From positions 6,016,501 through 6,080,500 of the forward strand of contig OY987246.1 in NCBI GenBank assembly GCA_963920765.1: a stretch of 64,000 nt of DNA, given 5' to 3'. This DNA comes from Ulota crispa (lineage: Eukaryota > Streptophyta > Bryopsida > Orthotrichales > Orthotrichaceae). Under the pieces are notes generated by a model. The model had not been told where the DNA came from. It made no database searches and worked only from the letters and a program-made list of their open reading frames with translations. A program made the position numbers and the translations under genes. Position 1 is the first letter of the stretch. Each line of letters opens with the position of its first letter. Of this stretch, positions 51,966 to 63,826 are shown piece after piece.

Positions 51966-53043
51966 CCTCTAAAGGACTAAGCACATTTTTTCTCAAAAAA
52001 CACTCAAAATCGTCATTTCTAGCGATTTGATCCAAAAATAATTTTCTTCAAAAAAGTTCAAATCTAATCATAGGATCTAGTAGGGGGAATGCTATTTCAT
52101 GAATGGGGATTTGTGAGCAGTGACTACTGAGCCAAGATTCTTTTTCAAAATACTCAGTTTTGCTTATAATTGTGTACATAGGGCCCCATACTTGCTCATT
52201 TTCAACTTTAATCTTTTGAAAAACTTGTCTTTTTGTAATTTTTTCATTCATTTTGAGATCAAAACTAATTCCTACTCACGAAATATTGGCTCACCACTCA
52301 CATGCTCACCATTCTACGCTCACAAAATAGTGTTGTCCATCTAAAGGTAGTACTTAAAGTTTTTTTACCCCTGCCCAAAATTTTTAGGTGCCGTTGACCA
52401 CACGTGAAGAACAATTTTTGCACTATAGGTGTTGAAGAGATTTTTCCAACATACCCTAAATCATATAAGGCATATCTCTACAAGTTTTTGTGACCAACCA
52501 AGACATGAAACACACCCTCTTTGGCCTTGCATTGCAAACATGTGCATGAGATTTGCACTACACTCAGTATTTTTGCCAACCAAGTTTTCTAAAGATATAT
52601 TAAAGAATACAAATATCCAAGTTGTGAATTGGAAGAGTTTGGCTTTATTGACAATCACAAAATAGAAAATTGGAAAAAAAACCAAATCTCTAGTAGCCAT
52701 TGCAATTCAAAGGTTAATGTATTTATCAAATACCATAATATATTTATTTAGTACACTATTGCTTTGCATAGATTCAAATGAAGGGTCACCCCCTTCATTG
52801 GTTCCCCTTGGGAGAAGTCAACAAAAAATGGTTGCCCAAGTTGCACCTCCAACTAAAATTCACATGTTTACCCTTACAACTTTTGAATCATAAATTGAAA
52901 TCCAATAAAAATTATTCTCTCACTTAACTCTTGCAAAACTCTACTTCTAGAGAAAATATATAGAAGTTGATTGTAAATTGTAGTAGCATGATCCTGCACA
53001 AAATCCCATTTGTCCCCCAAAGAAACAAATGGTCCTTTGGGAG
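51966..53043. mobile_element. CCC/TTAA element, about 1-kb subfamily, copy 1
   Basis: TTAA CCTCTAAAGGACTAAGCAC at the left, AATGGTCCTTTGGGAG TTAA at the right. Left-end and right-end phrases (AAAACACTCAAAATCG; CCCATTTGTCCCCCAAAG) match 56939-57877. The middle is diverged, so the pairing of ends is probable rather than certain. Confidence 0.65.
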
Positions 53044-53047
53044 TTAA

Positions 53048-54910
53048 GGTTGCTAACAATAAGTGACCCCCACCTTGGAACTTGCGAGAAACTTTCTACA
53101 TGTTTTTGCCCATGGTTATTTAGAAGTGTTTAGCAATTGATTTAATTGTCAATGTTAGTAACGCATTATCAACCATGGTATTTGTGTTGGACTTGGTCAG
53201 CACGTGAATGGAAATCCATTCTAATTAAAGAAATGAATCGTTTGGGAAACATGAGAAAGGAAACATGGAAAAAAGAACATGGTCGAATGTGACAAAGACG
53301 ACTCTATTCATTTAGAGGCAAGCAAATAAAGGGTTTGGTTTTGTTTGGCAAAATAGAATTAGAAGTTCTATCCTTTTAAAGAAATGTTTATTTGTTAGGT
53401 ATGAATAAAGAAAATTTTGACAAACCTCGTAATACCGTAGTGTGATATGGGTTTCGTTTTTGCAAAGACAAAATAACTATTATTTTTACATGAAGAGGTT
53501 TGTTTTTGTTTAAATGGAATAGTGATGATTTTGTTTTTGTAAGTACATAATTATTAGACTTTTTGTCATACATTCAATTTGAATGAAATATTGCGTCCTT
53601 TCAAATTTAAAGGGACAATCAAAAGATGGTTAATCTCTTATAATGTTTACAATGAATGAAAGTGGAGTTGGTTTGACTTGGTTTTAATAAAATTGATAAC
53701 AGCTGCAAGTAATGTTTCATTTATTTACTTTTAACGCCCAACCAAACTTATTTGAATATATATACTGGTATGCAATGTACTACAATGGATTTATTAAAAA
53801 TATTTTATGTTGCCACTGAACTTTTAGTTATATCTCTTACAAATTTTTTACAAATTTCGTTATTTGTACCCTAACATTTTCTGGAAATTCGTGTTTTACA
53901 TTTTTGAAATAATAAAAAACGAACCCCATGTCACACTACTGTATATCGAAATGAAGGAAACCAGTGTTCAATGTGCAATTTGTAATCCATCTCAATTGGC
54001 TCTTTTATAATTCAAGTTTACGTACCTTCTCTTTGTTGATATAGTTTTTCTTTTCATTACATAATTTGTCTTTCTTTAAATTAGCTTTGTAACATAGTGA
54101 TAAGTTATTGTAGAAAACAAATGTTCACATTGTATCTTTTTTCATAGTTGACAATATTGATAGACATAGGTACAAAGGTAGAAAAGTTTTGATATACAAG
54201 GAATGGTTTTGTTTAACAGAACGTAAGAGTCATCTTTTTTTTTATAGTTTAGGCATTTGATAATTGTAAATTTGGAAGGCTTAAGAAAAGGAAAAACTTC
54301 GATTTACTGTAAATTACCAAAAAGATAGTAGAAAATGAAATAAGCAAATTGGTGTCTGAATTTTGATTCCTGATTCAATACTTGCTTTAACAAATATAAG
54401 GTCAATTGTTTGCAATCAACAGCTTTTCAACGTAGTTATGCTTTAGTTATCTTTATACAAATAAGCATGGGATCCTCTCAACAAATTTTTCATTAAGGTA
54501 GTTGTGATTATTTGTACTCATTCAAATTATCCGTTGTTATTGCCATGTTCAAAAGTTGCTTCACATTGTAAATTTAAAAAAATGTAAAATTGGATTTGAA
54601 GTGGAGTACAAGGCAATTGTGTGTTTTTGAAAGATACAATTCTATGTATTATTGTCTTTAGTTTTTTAGCAACAAATCAATTAAGTTAATATTTCTAGTT
54701 TGATAAGTATGTATATTTGTTGTGCAACTTTGTATTTTGCTTATACTATAAATAAATAAAATCCAAATTAATTCATCACTTCAGATAATTTTAGCAATTT
54801 CACTTTCACTATCTTTATAAACATCCATATTTGGACAACAAATGAATTCAAACATCTTCTTTCATATATAATGTCATCTAAAAACTCTTGTTTTAAAATC
54901 CATTTTGAGT
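53048..54910. other. AT-rich intergenic DNA, nothing recognised
   Basis: No supported gene, RNA or repeat. Confidence 0.35.
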
Positions 54911-54914
54911 TTAA

Positions 54915-55156
54915 CCCCTGAGCGCCCACGCCATATGCACTCAAATCCATACCCTTGTGTACTTAGTCCTATAAAAGTATTACCTAAGTAGAGTCAAATA
55001 GCTCAAATTTTTTTTGAGTGGTAGTAGACACATGCCTGGAGAAGTACATGAAAAAGTGTAAGTTCTTTGACTTTACCATTAAAAAGAGGATGATAGTCAA
55101 ACATGGATATTTTTCAAAACTAAGTGACCATTATTGGTTGGTGGGACGCTCAGGGG
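54915..55156. mobile_element. CCC/TTAA MITE, GAGCGCCC subfamily
   Basis: TTAA CCCCTGAGCGCCCACGCC at the left, GTGGGACGCTCAGGGG TTAA at the right. Confidence 0.88.
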
Positions 55157-55498
55157 TTAATATCTAACAAATTGCAAACTTCTAATAGCGTTCTTTGCAA
55201 AAAAAAACCCTAATCTTTTATAAGAACATAATTTTGTGAAAAACTCATAAAACTTCAATTCTTGATACTTAATTTTCCAAGATGTAATCATGAATACATG
55301 TAAGAATGTCAACTAGTTGGTTTATGGACATCATTCAGTTTTATATTAAAAGTAGCGATTGAGCTTCATTAGATTGTTATGTAACTTGATCAAATTTGCA
55401 AGAAGAAAGAATAATCTATTAAACAGTATGATTTGGTAAAAAGCAAATTTTCAAAATCAAAATATAATTAACAAATTATATTTGAAAATTTTATTTAA

Positions 55499-55569
55499 CC
55501 CCTCAACGTCCGAGAGGTGATAACATCGCTCCATTTCATAGTATTCTAAGATACCCAGGCCTTGAGGGG
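55499..55569. mobile_element. 71-bp CCC/TTAA mini-element
   Basis: TTAA CCCCTCAACGTCC at the left, AGGCCTTGAGGGG TTAA at the right. The shortest candidate of the group in the window. Confidence 0.65.
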
Positions 55570-56007
55570 TTAACAATATACACAAATTGTTGACATTGAA
55601 ACGAGAATAGTTCAAGTTAGTGATTCTTTTGTAGTGTGGTTGGATTTAGATTACATGTGAAGGAGATACTTGCTTACAAAGGAAACCCTGACAAAGTTTT
55701 AACTTAATATGATTATGCTGATTCTAGTATATGCAAATATTTTTTTGTAAATCAACAAACAAAGTGTTATTGCTTTGTGTTCAAAGTTATAACATAAAAA
55801 ACAATGTAACTTTCCAAGCAACATAAAAAACAAACATATACATGAATATCATATTTCAAACACAATTAGCACCCATGTGCCAAAACTTGCTTTAAAAATA
55901 ATATAAAGGTGTAATAAGAGGTTTTGTTGTATAAGTGATGGACTATAACAAAGTTATTAATGGATGTGTTTTCTTGATTTATACTAGATTGAACTCTTAC
56001 TTTACCA

Positions 56008-56220
56008 AGGTAGAGGGCTCTAAAATGGTGCACTTTTAGGAATGGTTGACATATTCCTCTCAAATACCTATTACTATCATTGATGAGTTAGGTGAGCATA
56101 CATATAAAGCTATGCCCACCTAACTCATCAATGATAGTAATAGGTATTTGAGGGGAATATGTCAACCATTCCTAAAGGTGCACTATTTTAGAACAAGTTC
56201 CATTTCAGAGCCCTCTACCT
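56008..56220. mobile_element. AGGTAG hairpin MITE
   Basis: AGGTAGAGGGCTCTAAAATG at the left and its complement ending CTACCT at the right; the two arms pair almost completely. The right flank is TA, the left flank CA. A hAT-like MITE starts 4 bp beyond the right end. Confidence 0.85.
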
Positions 56221-56223
56221 TAT

Positions 56224-56520
56224 AGGGAAAATTTCATGGGTATCCTTGAAGTTTGCATAATTTCATAGATAGCTTTGTTTTTGCAGAAATTTCGCAAATA
56301 CCTTTGGACCAAAAATTTTACATGCCACTTCCCTTCTTCCTTTGTACATACACTACTTCTCTCTTGTTATGTGTGGGCACAAAGGAAGAAGGAAAGTGAC
56401 ATGCACAACAAAAAAAGAGCACTTTAAAACTTTAGTCCAAGGATATCTGTGAAATTCTTGAAAAAGCAAGGGTATTGATGAAATTATTGCAAACTTCAAG
56501 GGTATCTATGAAATTTTCCC
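56224..56520. mobile_element. hAT-like AGGGAAA MITE
   Basis: AGGGAAAATTTCATGGGTAT at the left, complement ending GAAATTTTCCC at the right. It abuts the AGGTAG hairpin, and no clear TSD is left. Confidence 0.8.
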
Positions 56521-56938
56521 TTTACTATATTGTTGTGTATTAATATTGCAAGGATTATAATACATTTTATAAAATAACTTGCTTTATGTTAGTTTTTTAC
56601 AAAAAATCAAAACTTATAGTATGATATTGAAATCAAAAAATAGTTTAGATGAAATCTATTACTCCATAATGAACTACATATATACTAGAAATGGTTGACG
56701 GGAAATGAGTTATGATGCTAATTTCTTACATTGCATGTTTGTGTTGTTGTCGTACGAATTCAATTATTTTGTGCATTAACCTATTTTATAAGGATTCCTC
56801 CATTTGAATTATAATATATCACCAATTTTGTTCCACACATGTTAGATTTTGGTTGACATTCAAACATCACTCAAACCTTATAACAAAATAACAAGTTTGA
56901 TTGGTATATCTCATGGAATTATAATTAGCCCCTAAAGG

Positions 56939-57877
56939 CCCAAGCCCTTTTTTCTTAAAAAATCACTCAAAACTGCCACTTTTGGGGGAGTGAGGAGAAA
57001 TGTTATTATTATTATTTTTGGAAATTCAACCATAAGATCTTGCCTTAGACTATGGGAGGTACTTACGGAAAAAATTTAGCTCATTCTAGAAGGTGAGGAG
57101 TGAGACATTCACACAAGAAGTGAAAAAAAAAAATTTGTTTCATTGTTGCCCAAAAATTTCAGAAGCCTCTGACAGCTTCTATATCAAAAAAATTGCTATA
57201 CGCAAAGTTGAGGCTTATTTTTCCCATGTAGAAGACCAAGTTAGGTAAATGTGGGAGAATTTTCAAATGAAACGGAGGTGTGGATCATACTTTGTAAAAT
57301 CCTGCAATGCCTTAAGGTCATGAAATTTGCATATACACTACGCAAAATTGGAGGATTTATGTAAAATTCAAAAACCCAAATTACTTTGATCCAAATGGTA
57401 AAAACCAAGGAATTTTAGTCTACTACAACTTGCAAAAATAAAAAGTCAAAAAACAAATACATAGAGAGCTAAAAAAAGTAAAGCAACAAGTTTTACAAGG
57501 GGAAAAAGGAATGGAGGTTTGGGAGTCCCATACCTACCCGCAAACTAAAACTTCTCATAACATTCATCTCATTTATCAAAATTGAATGATTCAAAGATGT
57601 CCATGTATATAAAAATCTAAAGAACCAATTTCAGATTTTTATTTTTAAAAAATTCAATTTTAAATTTATTTTTGGGCTGCTCGCCCTTGCCCTTATTCAA
57701 AAATTCATGCATAACTTCTTCAATAAATGTCAAAATGAAGAAAAAATTAAATACCCACGTAGATCTTTGAATTGCACACCTTCAATAAAAGTTTCAAAAA
57801 ATCACAAAAAATAAATTAGCCATAGATACCTTCCCAAGATCCCATTTGTCCCCCAAAGGGACAATGAGCCTTTAGGG
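56939..57877. mobile_element. CCC/TTAA element, about 1-kb subfamily, copy 2
   Basis: CCCCTAAAGGCCCAAGCCC after TTAG (eroded TTAA) and GAGCCTTTAGGG before TTAA. It aligns along its length with 62885-63826. The right half contains the arm of the hairpin at 34695-35414 (CCTACCCGCAAACTAAAAC). Confidence 0.85.
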
Positions 57878-57881
57878 TTAA

Positions 57882-58436
57882 GACAATTATATGCAAAATT
57901 CCTTAAATCGGTTTGAGATATTAATAAGAAATTCCTTTACTCAACCTCCTAAATCCTTAAATTTTTGGTGTAAAGGTAAACAATTAAGCGTTCTAAAATG
58001 CATTTGTTTAAATGACTATTTTGGTGTTTGTATTTGAATAAATGTTTTATAACTTAGTATAGGTTTAAATTAAATCCGTGATAGATATAAAACTGAGATT
58101 TCAAGTATCATTCAATTTATAGTATTACTGTGAATGTTGATTGTATTTTAATGGGTTCTTTTTGTAACGAACTAAAAAGGGATGTCAAATTAAATGCAAT
58201 AATTTTTTAAATGCTTATATTTTATTGTTATACAAGGATCATTGGAGTGGTTACGTTTCAAATCTAAGTGATGCTCATGTTATTGCTTAGATCATGGTAA
58301 ATTAGTATTTTCTATAACAAAGTGGCTTTAAAATACATACTATCACATAAATTAGAATTAATGGAATTTGGATTGAGGAGTAAGATACTGTTTGACAGAA
58401 ATACTCTTGAATTTTTTCAAACTTCTCAAGCTGAAC
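57882..58436. other. AT-rich intergenic DNA, nothing recognised
   Basis: No supported gene. Confidence 0.35.
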
Positions 58437-58440
58437 TTAA

Positions 58441-58664
58441 CCCCTTATTGTCACAAAAGCCCTTTGCGGTCATATGTATGGCTGTATGTATAGACATATT
58501 TGAGATGCTCTGAGGGCTTTTCAATTTTTTTTATGCACCCACCATCATACAACCCTCCAATATGTATGGTTGTAACACTTAATTTCCAATTGATTCAAAC
58601 TTCTGAATATTGGTTGCGACCGTATTTGGTACCGTAGCTCTAGAGCCCAAGGGCCCTTCATGGG
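58441..58664. mobile_element. CCC/TTAA MITE, TCACAAAAGCCC subfamily, copy 2
   Basis: TTAA CCCCTTATTGTCACAAAAGC at the left, AGGGCCCTTCATGGG TTAA at the right. Confidence 0.88.
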
Positions 58665-58674
58665 TTAAACTTAA

Positions 58675-58911
58675 CCCTTGCAAGATATTGCCGTATTGCA
58701 TACGCTCTCCTATGTTGTATTTGGATGGGATATTTGGGTAGCACACAAATTTCATTGGACCTCTAAATTTTAAGCCAAGTCATAGACATATTACAAGTTA
58801 ACTAGGATTTTTTGGAGAATTTTTGGCATTTTTCATAAAATCATTTCTTCAAGTACTAAATAGCCCTTGTATGAATACATCCAACACTTTTGGTACAACA
58901 TCCTTTAGGGA
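58675..58911. mobile_element. CCC/TTAA MITE next to copy 2
   Basis: TTAA CCCTTGCAAGATATTG at the left, ACATCCTTTAGGGA TTAA at the right. Only a few bases separate its left TTAA from the previous element. Confidence 0.7.
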
Positions 58912-58915
58912 TTAA

Positions 58916-59072
58916 GGGCCCAAACACATTAACAAAGATTGGTTTTGAGAGATTTCTATTTTATTGCAATATTGGATATCCATCATCACTAGAAAAAACA
59001 GGTTTTTCTAATTGACATGGTCAAATTTTCTATCAAGTAAATATTGCAAAAACACACCTCTACGTAACAAAG

Positions 59073-59146
<74 letters not shown>

Positions 59147-59966
59147 TAATATTCATAATAAAAGACATAAAACAAAGGTGACCAATGGTCAAAGCGCTGA
59201 CTTTTGAATATATGATTCTCTAGAATGACATGACTAATAGGTTTCACTTTACACTAGATTTTCTAACATGATGGTGAGAATATAATCCTATTACAAAATA
59301 ACACAAAATCCTTTGCTTCTAAATAATTTGAGTGAAATCTCTTGTTTAAGTTTTAGAGCGATAGTAAAAATTAAAAACAAATGACTGGCCCTTTTACTCA
59401 TTATTTGACTTGACAACTTGTTTTGTGAACTTTGTCATTATAGCACACTTGAAATCTTAACACCAATGGTACAACTTCATTTCATTAATGCTTCATATAT
59501 AGTGATAATAGCTTTAGAAGAGTAATTTAAAAACCTCATTGTGTATGATTGATGATCAAGAATCAAGAATCATGATAATAGAAATGGTTGTCTTTGTTTG
59601 TGTTATAAATGTAAAGGTCACATAATATTGTTTAAGTTGTTTTAGCTACTCACCCACACAAATAATGCTAACTAATATCAATCCAAGAGATGAGTGCTTT
59701 TATGAAGGGCACTTACATAGTAGTTTATAGTAGTTTAAGTTAATGAAATTGTGTGCATCATAATATGTATTAACTATTTCAAACAATGTGATTCAAAAAT
59801 TTCACTAAATTGGAGAGATTTTGCAAGCACATATCTCAACTATCAAGTGTATGTAGAATGCCACATTATGAAGGTGGAGGCTCCAAGCTGCTTCATGGGG
59901 ATTGTTATAGGTTGTGACAATAATCCTACTTGGAAACATGCGTGGAAGGCATGCCACATCCTCACA
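58916..59966. other. AT-rich intergenic DNA with a long (AT)n tract
   Basis: No gene recognised. It includes the microsatellite at 59074-59144. Confidence 0.4.
59074..59144. repeat. (AT)n microsatellite, about 70 bp
   Basis: Uninterrupted AT dinucleotides, which create a spurious Ile-Tyr repeat frame on the minus strand. Confidence 0.95.
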
Positions 59967-59970
59967 TTAA

Positions 59971-61344
59971 ACCTTAAAGGACCAAGTGTTTATTCAACGG
60001 ACTCTTGAGAACTTAGGTAGGGTCATACAAAGTTAATTTTATTGGATGTTCTCAAAATTGTTACACAAGGTGTAAATATGTATCCCCCAAGTGGAATTTA
60101 TTTTTTCCCCAATCAGATGCTCAATTCAAAAGTTATGCTATCCAAAAGAATTTGGGTAGCTTGGGTAATTTGGGCATCTTTGGAGAGTCTTATGCTAAAA
60201 CTCTCATCAAACTTTTGAAATTTGGCATGTATGTAACTAATAAAATATGGTATACAATTGTCAAAAAGAATGAAAAAATTGAGCTCTCAAATTATATTCT
60301 AAGAGAAATCAAACTTTGTTAATTGTGACTTGGCAGTTTTAAGAAAAAATATTTTCTTCTAACTTTAGGCCATATTATCTTCCAATCTATAAATATAAAG
60401 CTCTTGAATTTATTTTCAAATATTTTGTATTTTTGTCTCCAACTTTTCACCATTTAGATTTCAAATAAAAAACTTCCTTGTTGCACAAGAAATCATGAAA
60501 AATGACTAGTGTATTGCCAATTCTTTTAACCTCCTTGCATTGCAAGATGATTTAGAATAAGCTAGATTCTCTATTTGCTTTTGAAAGTTTTCATGAGTGA
60601 ACCTAACATCATATAAGGTAGGCGCACCCATAAGTGTGGAAATAAGGGTTTTGGAGTAGGTAAAACAATTGACTAACTTTGAAAAAAATATTGTAAGTTA
60701 GGAAATGGAAACCAAAAATATTGGCATCAATTTCAAGGTTCCAACTACAAGCATTTGTTCACAAAGATTTTTCAAAGTCCAAAATCACTGAAATTGTAAG
60801 AACCATGTGTAAGAGATGCTAATCACAAGGCTTCTTGGTTCTTAAATAGTGAGATGGGTACTCAAAACCTCATGCTAATCACCCACAACCATCACTTCAT
60901 CACCCATAACCATCACTCAATTACCCACAACCATTTGTTTTTATTAATTAGCCATGCCACTGTTAGGTGATGGGCATGGGGATGCAACGCTTATGGATGC
61001 TGCTACCTTACTTATGAATGGTCAAAAACCTTGTTTTTATGTAGAGCAAAACTTCTACTCCGATAGGGCTTGAAACTTATTGATCTTATTTTGCAAGAAA
61101 GAAAATTAGTTGTTTTTTACACTTCAATTATTAAAACCTTACAAGTTACAACCTACGCAGTTGAATGGGCTGAATTTTTTTGAATGGGCTGAATTTTTTT
61201 TGCTTACATTGGTTCATCTGATTAACACACTTTTGTACGGTTGAAATTCAGAAGAAAAGTTTTTGGTTTCAATTTTGGGCAACGCACTCTAAGTTGGCAG
61301 TTTCTGAGATCTTATCTTAAAAATCACCGTCAGTCCTTTAGGGG
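59971..61344 (+). mobile_element. CCC/TTAA-group element of about 980 bp carrying a nested AGGTAG element
   Basis: TTAA ACCTTAAAGGACCAAGTG at the left, GTCAGTCCTTTAGGGG then TTAG at the right. Aligns in reverse with 33616-34536 along most of its length, interrupted at 60616-61008. No transposase frame. Confidence 0.8.
60616..61008. mobile_element. AGGTAG/TA element nested in the TTAA-group element
   Basis: AGGTAGGCGCACCCATAAG after TA, right end GATGCTGCTACCT before TA. The uninterrupted relative at about 33905 (reverse) shows a single TA at this place. Confidence 0.85.
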
Positions 61345-61666
61345 TTAGCTGAACAAAACTCATCTTAATTAATTATGCAGTGTGCAATGTCTGGCACTAA
61401 TTGAAACAACCCGAGTAGTACATTTTTATGACACACAACGAATATACAAATTACTAGTTTGTGCCAAAATGGTACTTAAGTTGGAATTCATAATACAAGT
61501 CTCACTTATGTGTTTTTATTTTTATTTTCAGAATGTGACACTAAACTGATTAATCGTTTTATGGGGGCAACAAAAATATCGTTGTGGCAAAATGAATGAC
61601 ATTATAAATGATTATATTTCTGATGATTTAATAAAAAATAGAAACATTTTATCCTACATTGATTCA

Positions 61667-61986
61667 TGGGAAAGTTTTATGGATATCCCTGAAGTTTGCC
61701 ATACGTGTATAGATATCCTTGGTTTTCCAGAAATTGCACAAATATCTTTGGACCATAATTTTCAGGCGTTTGTTCTATTGTGCGTGCCACTTCTTTCTCC
61801 CTTCTGCTCAAACTACTTCTTTTCCATTCTATTGCACTCCTTGCTTTAACATTGATCATGAAAGAAGTAACTCACATAACAAACAAATGCCTAAAAAATA
61901 TGGTCCAAGGGTTTGTGCAATTTCTAAAAAATCAGAGGTATCTATGCAAATATGACATACTTCAGGGGTACCTATAAAATTTTCCC
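61667..61986. mobile_element. hAT-like AGGGAAA MITE with perfect 8-bp TSD
   Basis: TGGGAAAGTTTTATGGATAT at the left, complement ending AAAATTTTCCC at the right. TSD TTGATTCA at 61659-61666 and 61987-61994. Close to the copy at 36406-36742. Confidence 0.9.
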
Positions 61987-62196
61987 TTGATTCAAATGTA
62001 TTACAAATGAATTACCTTCTGTAAATTAATGGTACACATTAATGCAGCTGATGAGTGCAATGAGATGTTGGTGACGTTGGTCTTAGACAAAGTTTGAAAC
62101 TTCCTAAGGGTCACTTTGACCCATAACTGCGGGGCCTTTTGGCCACTTACTGGAGGTAGTTTCAAAAAGAAGGGCCCTATGGGTGGAAGGAATTAA

Positions 62197-62436
62197 CCCT
62201 TGAGCGCCCAAGGGGCCAAAATATGGTTTCTCTATTTTGAAAAATTTCTTTGTTTGATCATTATAATCTTTTCAATGATACGGTGAAAGGATATGTCCTT
62301 TTTCTTCGAGCTATGGGCCTATGTTCACTACCAATCAATACGGCCAGTTTTTGCGAATTTCTTTTAGGTGATAGTTTGATTGGAATGAGTTCCAAAGAGT
62401 TTGAATTTGAGTGAACTTGTGTTGGGCGCTCAAGGA
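62197..62436. mobile_element. CCC/TTAA MITE, GAGCGCCC subfamily
   Basis: TTAA CCCTTGAGCGCCCAAGGG at the left, GTTGGGCGCTCAAGGA TTAA at the right. Confidence 0.88.
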
Positions 62437-62662
62437 TTAAGGGATTTATGACCTTTGTTGATTGGTCAAGGCTCAAGGGAGCATAAGAATACAAAATGTG
62501 AACACCGGAACAGCTGTATTCAATGTGAGAACATGCGTTAGCTAATATGAGAACAGAATCAACAGGTTGAACTTCATGTGAGAACATACTCAAACACAAT
62601 AGTGCCAGTGGGAGGGAGCATGTAGCTTTGGAGCTTTTGAAGCAAAATAAAATATGGTTTAA

Positions 62663-62880
62663 CCCCTAAACATCACAAAAGCCCTTTGCAGTCGTATGTA
62701 AGGCCGTATGTACATACGTATTTGAGGTGCTATGAGGGCTTTCCAAATTTTTTTATGCACTCACCATCATATAACCCTATAATATGTATGGTTGTAACAG
62801 TATTCAATATTCAAAATTTTGAATATTGGTTGCAACTGTATTTGGTACCGTAGCTCCAAAGTCCAAGAGCCCTTCAGGGG
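62663..62880. mobile_element. CCC/TTAA MITE, TCACAAAAGCCC subfamily, copy 3
   Basis: TTAA CCCCTAAACATCACAAAAGC at the left, GAGCCCTTCAGGGG TTAA at the right. The right TTAA (62881-62884) is shared with the next element. Confidence 0.9.
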
Positions 62881-62884
62881 TTAA

Positions 62885-63826
62885 CCCTTGAAGGGATATG
62901 CCCTTTTTTTTGTGAAAGTTACTGACTACCACTTTTGGGAGAATGAGTAAAATGCTAGGAAAAAAAGTTTTTTTGGAGATCCAACACTAAGATCTTGCCT
63001 TGGACTTGAGAGGTACTTGCGGGAAAAAATCAGCTCAATCTAAATGTAGAGTGAGATATTGACATCTAAACTAAAAAGAAAAGTTTTTTCCCTGCTGCCC
63101 AAAAACTTCAAAAACCTTTGACCACTCTTGTATCAAAAAAATTGCTCTACTCAAAACTGAGGTTTATTTTTCCTATGTAGAAGACCAAGTTAGGTATGTA
63201 TGGGAGAATTTTCAAATGAACTGGAGGTGTCAATCATACTTTGTAAAATCTTGCAATGCCGTAAGGTCATGAAATTTGCATATACACTAGGCAAAATTGG
63301 AGGATTTATGTGAAATTCAAAAATTTAAATTACTTTGATCCAAATGATGAAAACCAAGGAATCTTAGTCTACTACAACTTGGAAAAAAAAGAAGTGAAAA
63401 AACAAATTCACAAAGAGCTCAACAAAGTAAAGCACCAAATTTTACAAGGGGGAAAAGAAAAGGAGGTTTGGGAGTCCCATACCTACTTGCAAATAAAACT
63501 CCTCATAACTTTCATCTCATCAATTGGAATTGAATGATTCAAAGCTTCCCACATATACAAAAATCTAAACAACCAATTTCATGTTTTTATTTTAAAAAAT
63601 TGCAAACTTTTTTTTGTTGGGCTGCCTGGTTCTCCCCTATTTTTTAGTATTTCATGCATAACTTCTTCAATAAATGTTGGAATGAAGAAAAAATTAAATA
63701 CCCACATAGATCTTTGAACTCCCCACCTTTAACAAAAAATTCAGAAAATCCAATAAAGTAATTTAGCTGTAGGTACATGCTCGAAACCCCACTTGGCCCC
63801 CAAGGGACCACTTCAGCCTTTAGGGG
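62885..63826. mobile_element. CCC/TTAA element, about 1-kb subfamily, copy 3
   Basis: CCCTTGAAGGGATATGCCC after TTAA, right end TTCAGCCTTTAGGGG then CTAA (eroded TTAA). Aligns along its length with 56939-57877, including the GAAATTTGCATATACACTA and CTACTACAACTTG blocks. The small frame 63310-63537 is conserved in position only because the DNA is. Confidence 0.85.

Noticed and set aside
58989-59192. Ile-Tyr repeat peptide
   Set aside because: Produced by the (AT)n microsatellite.
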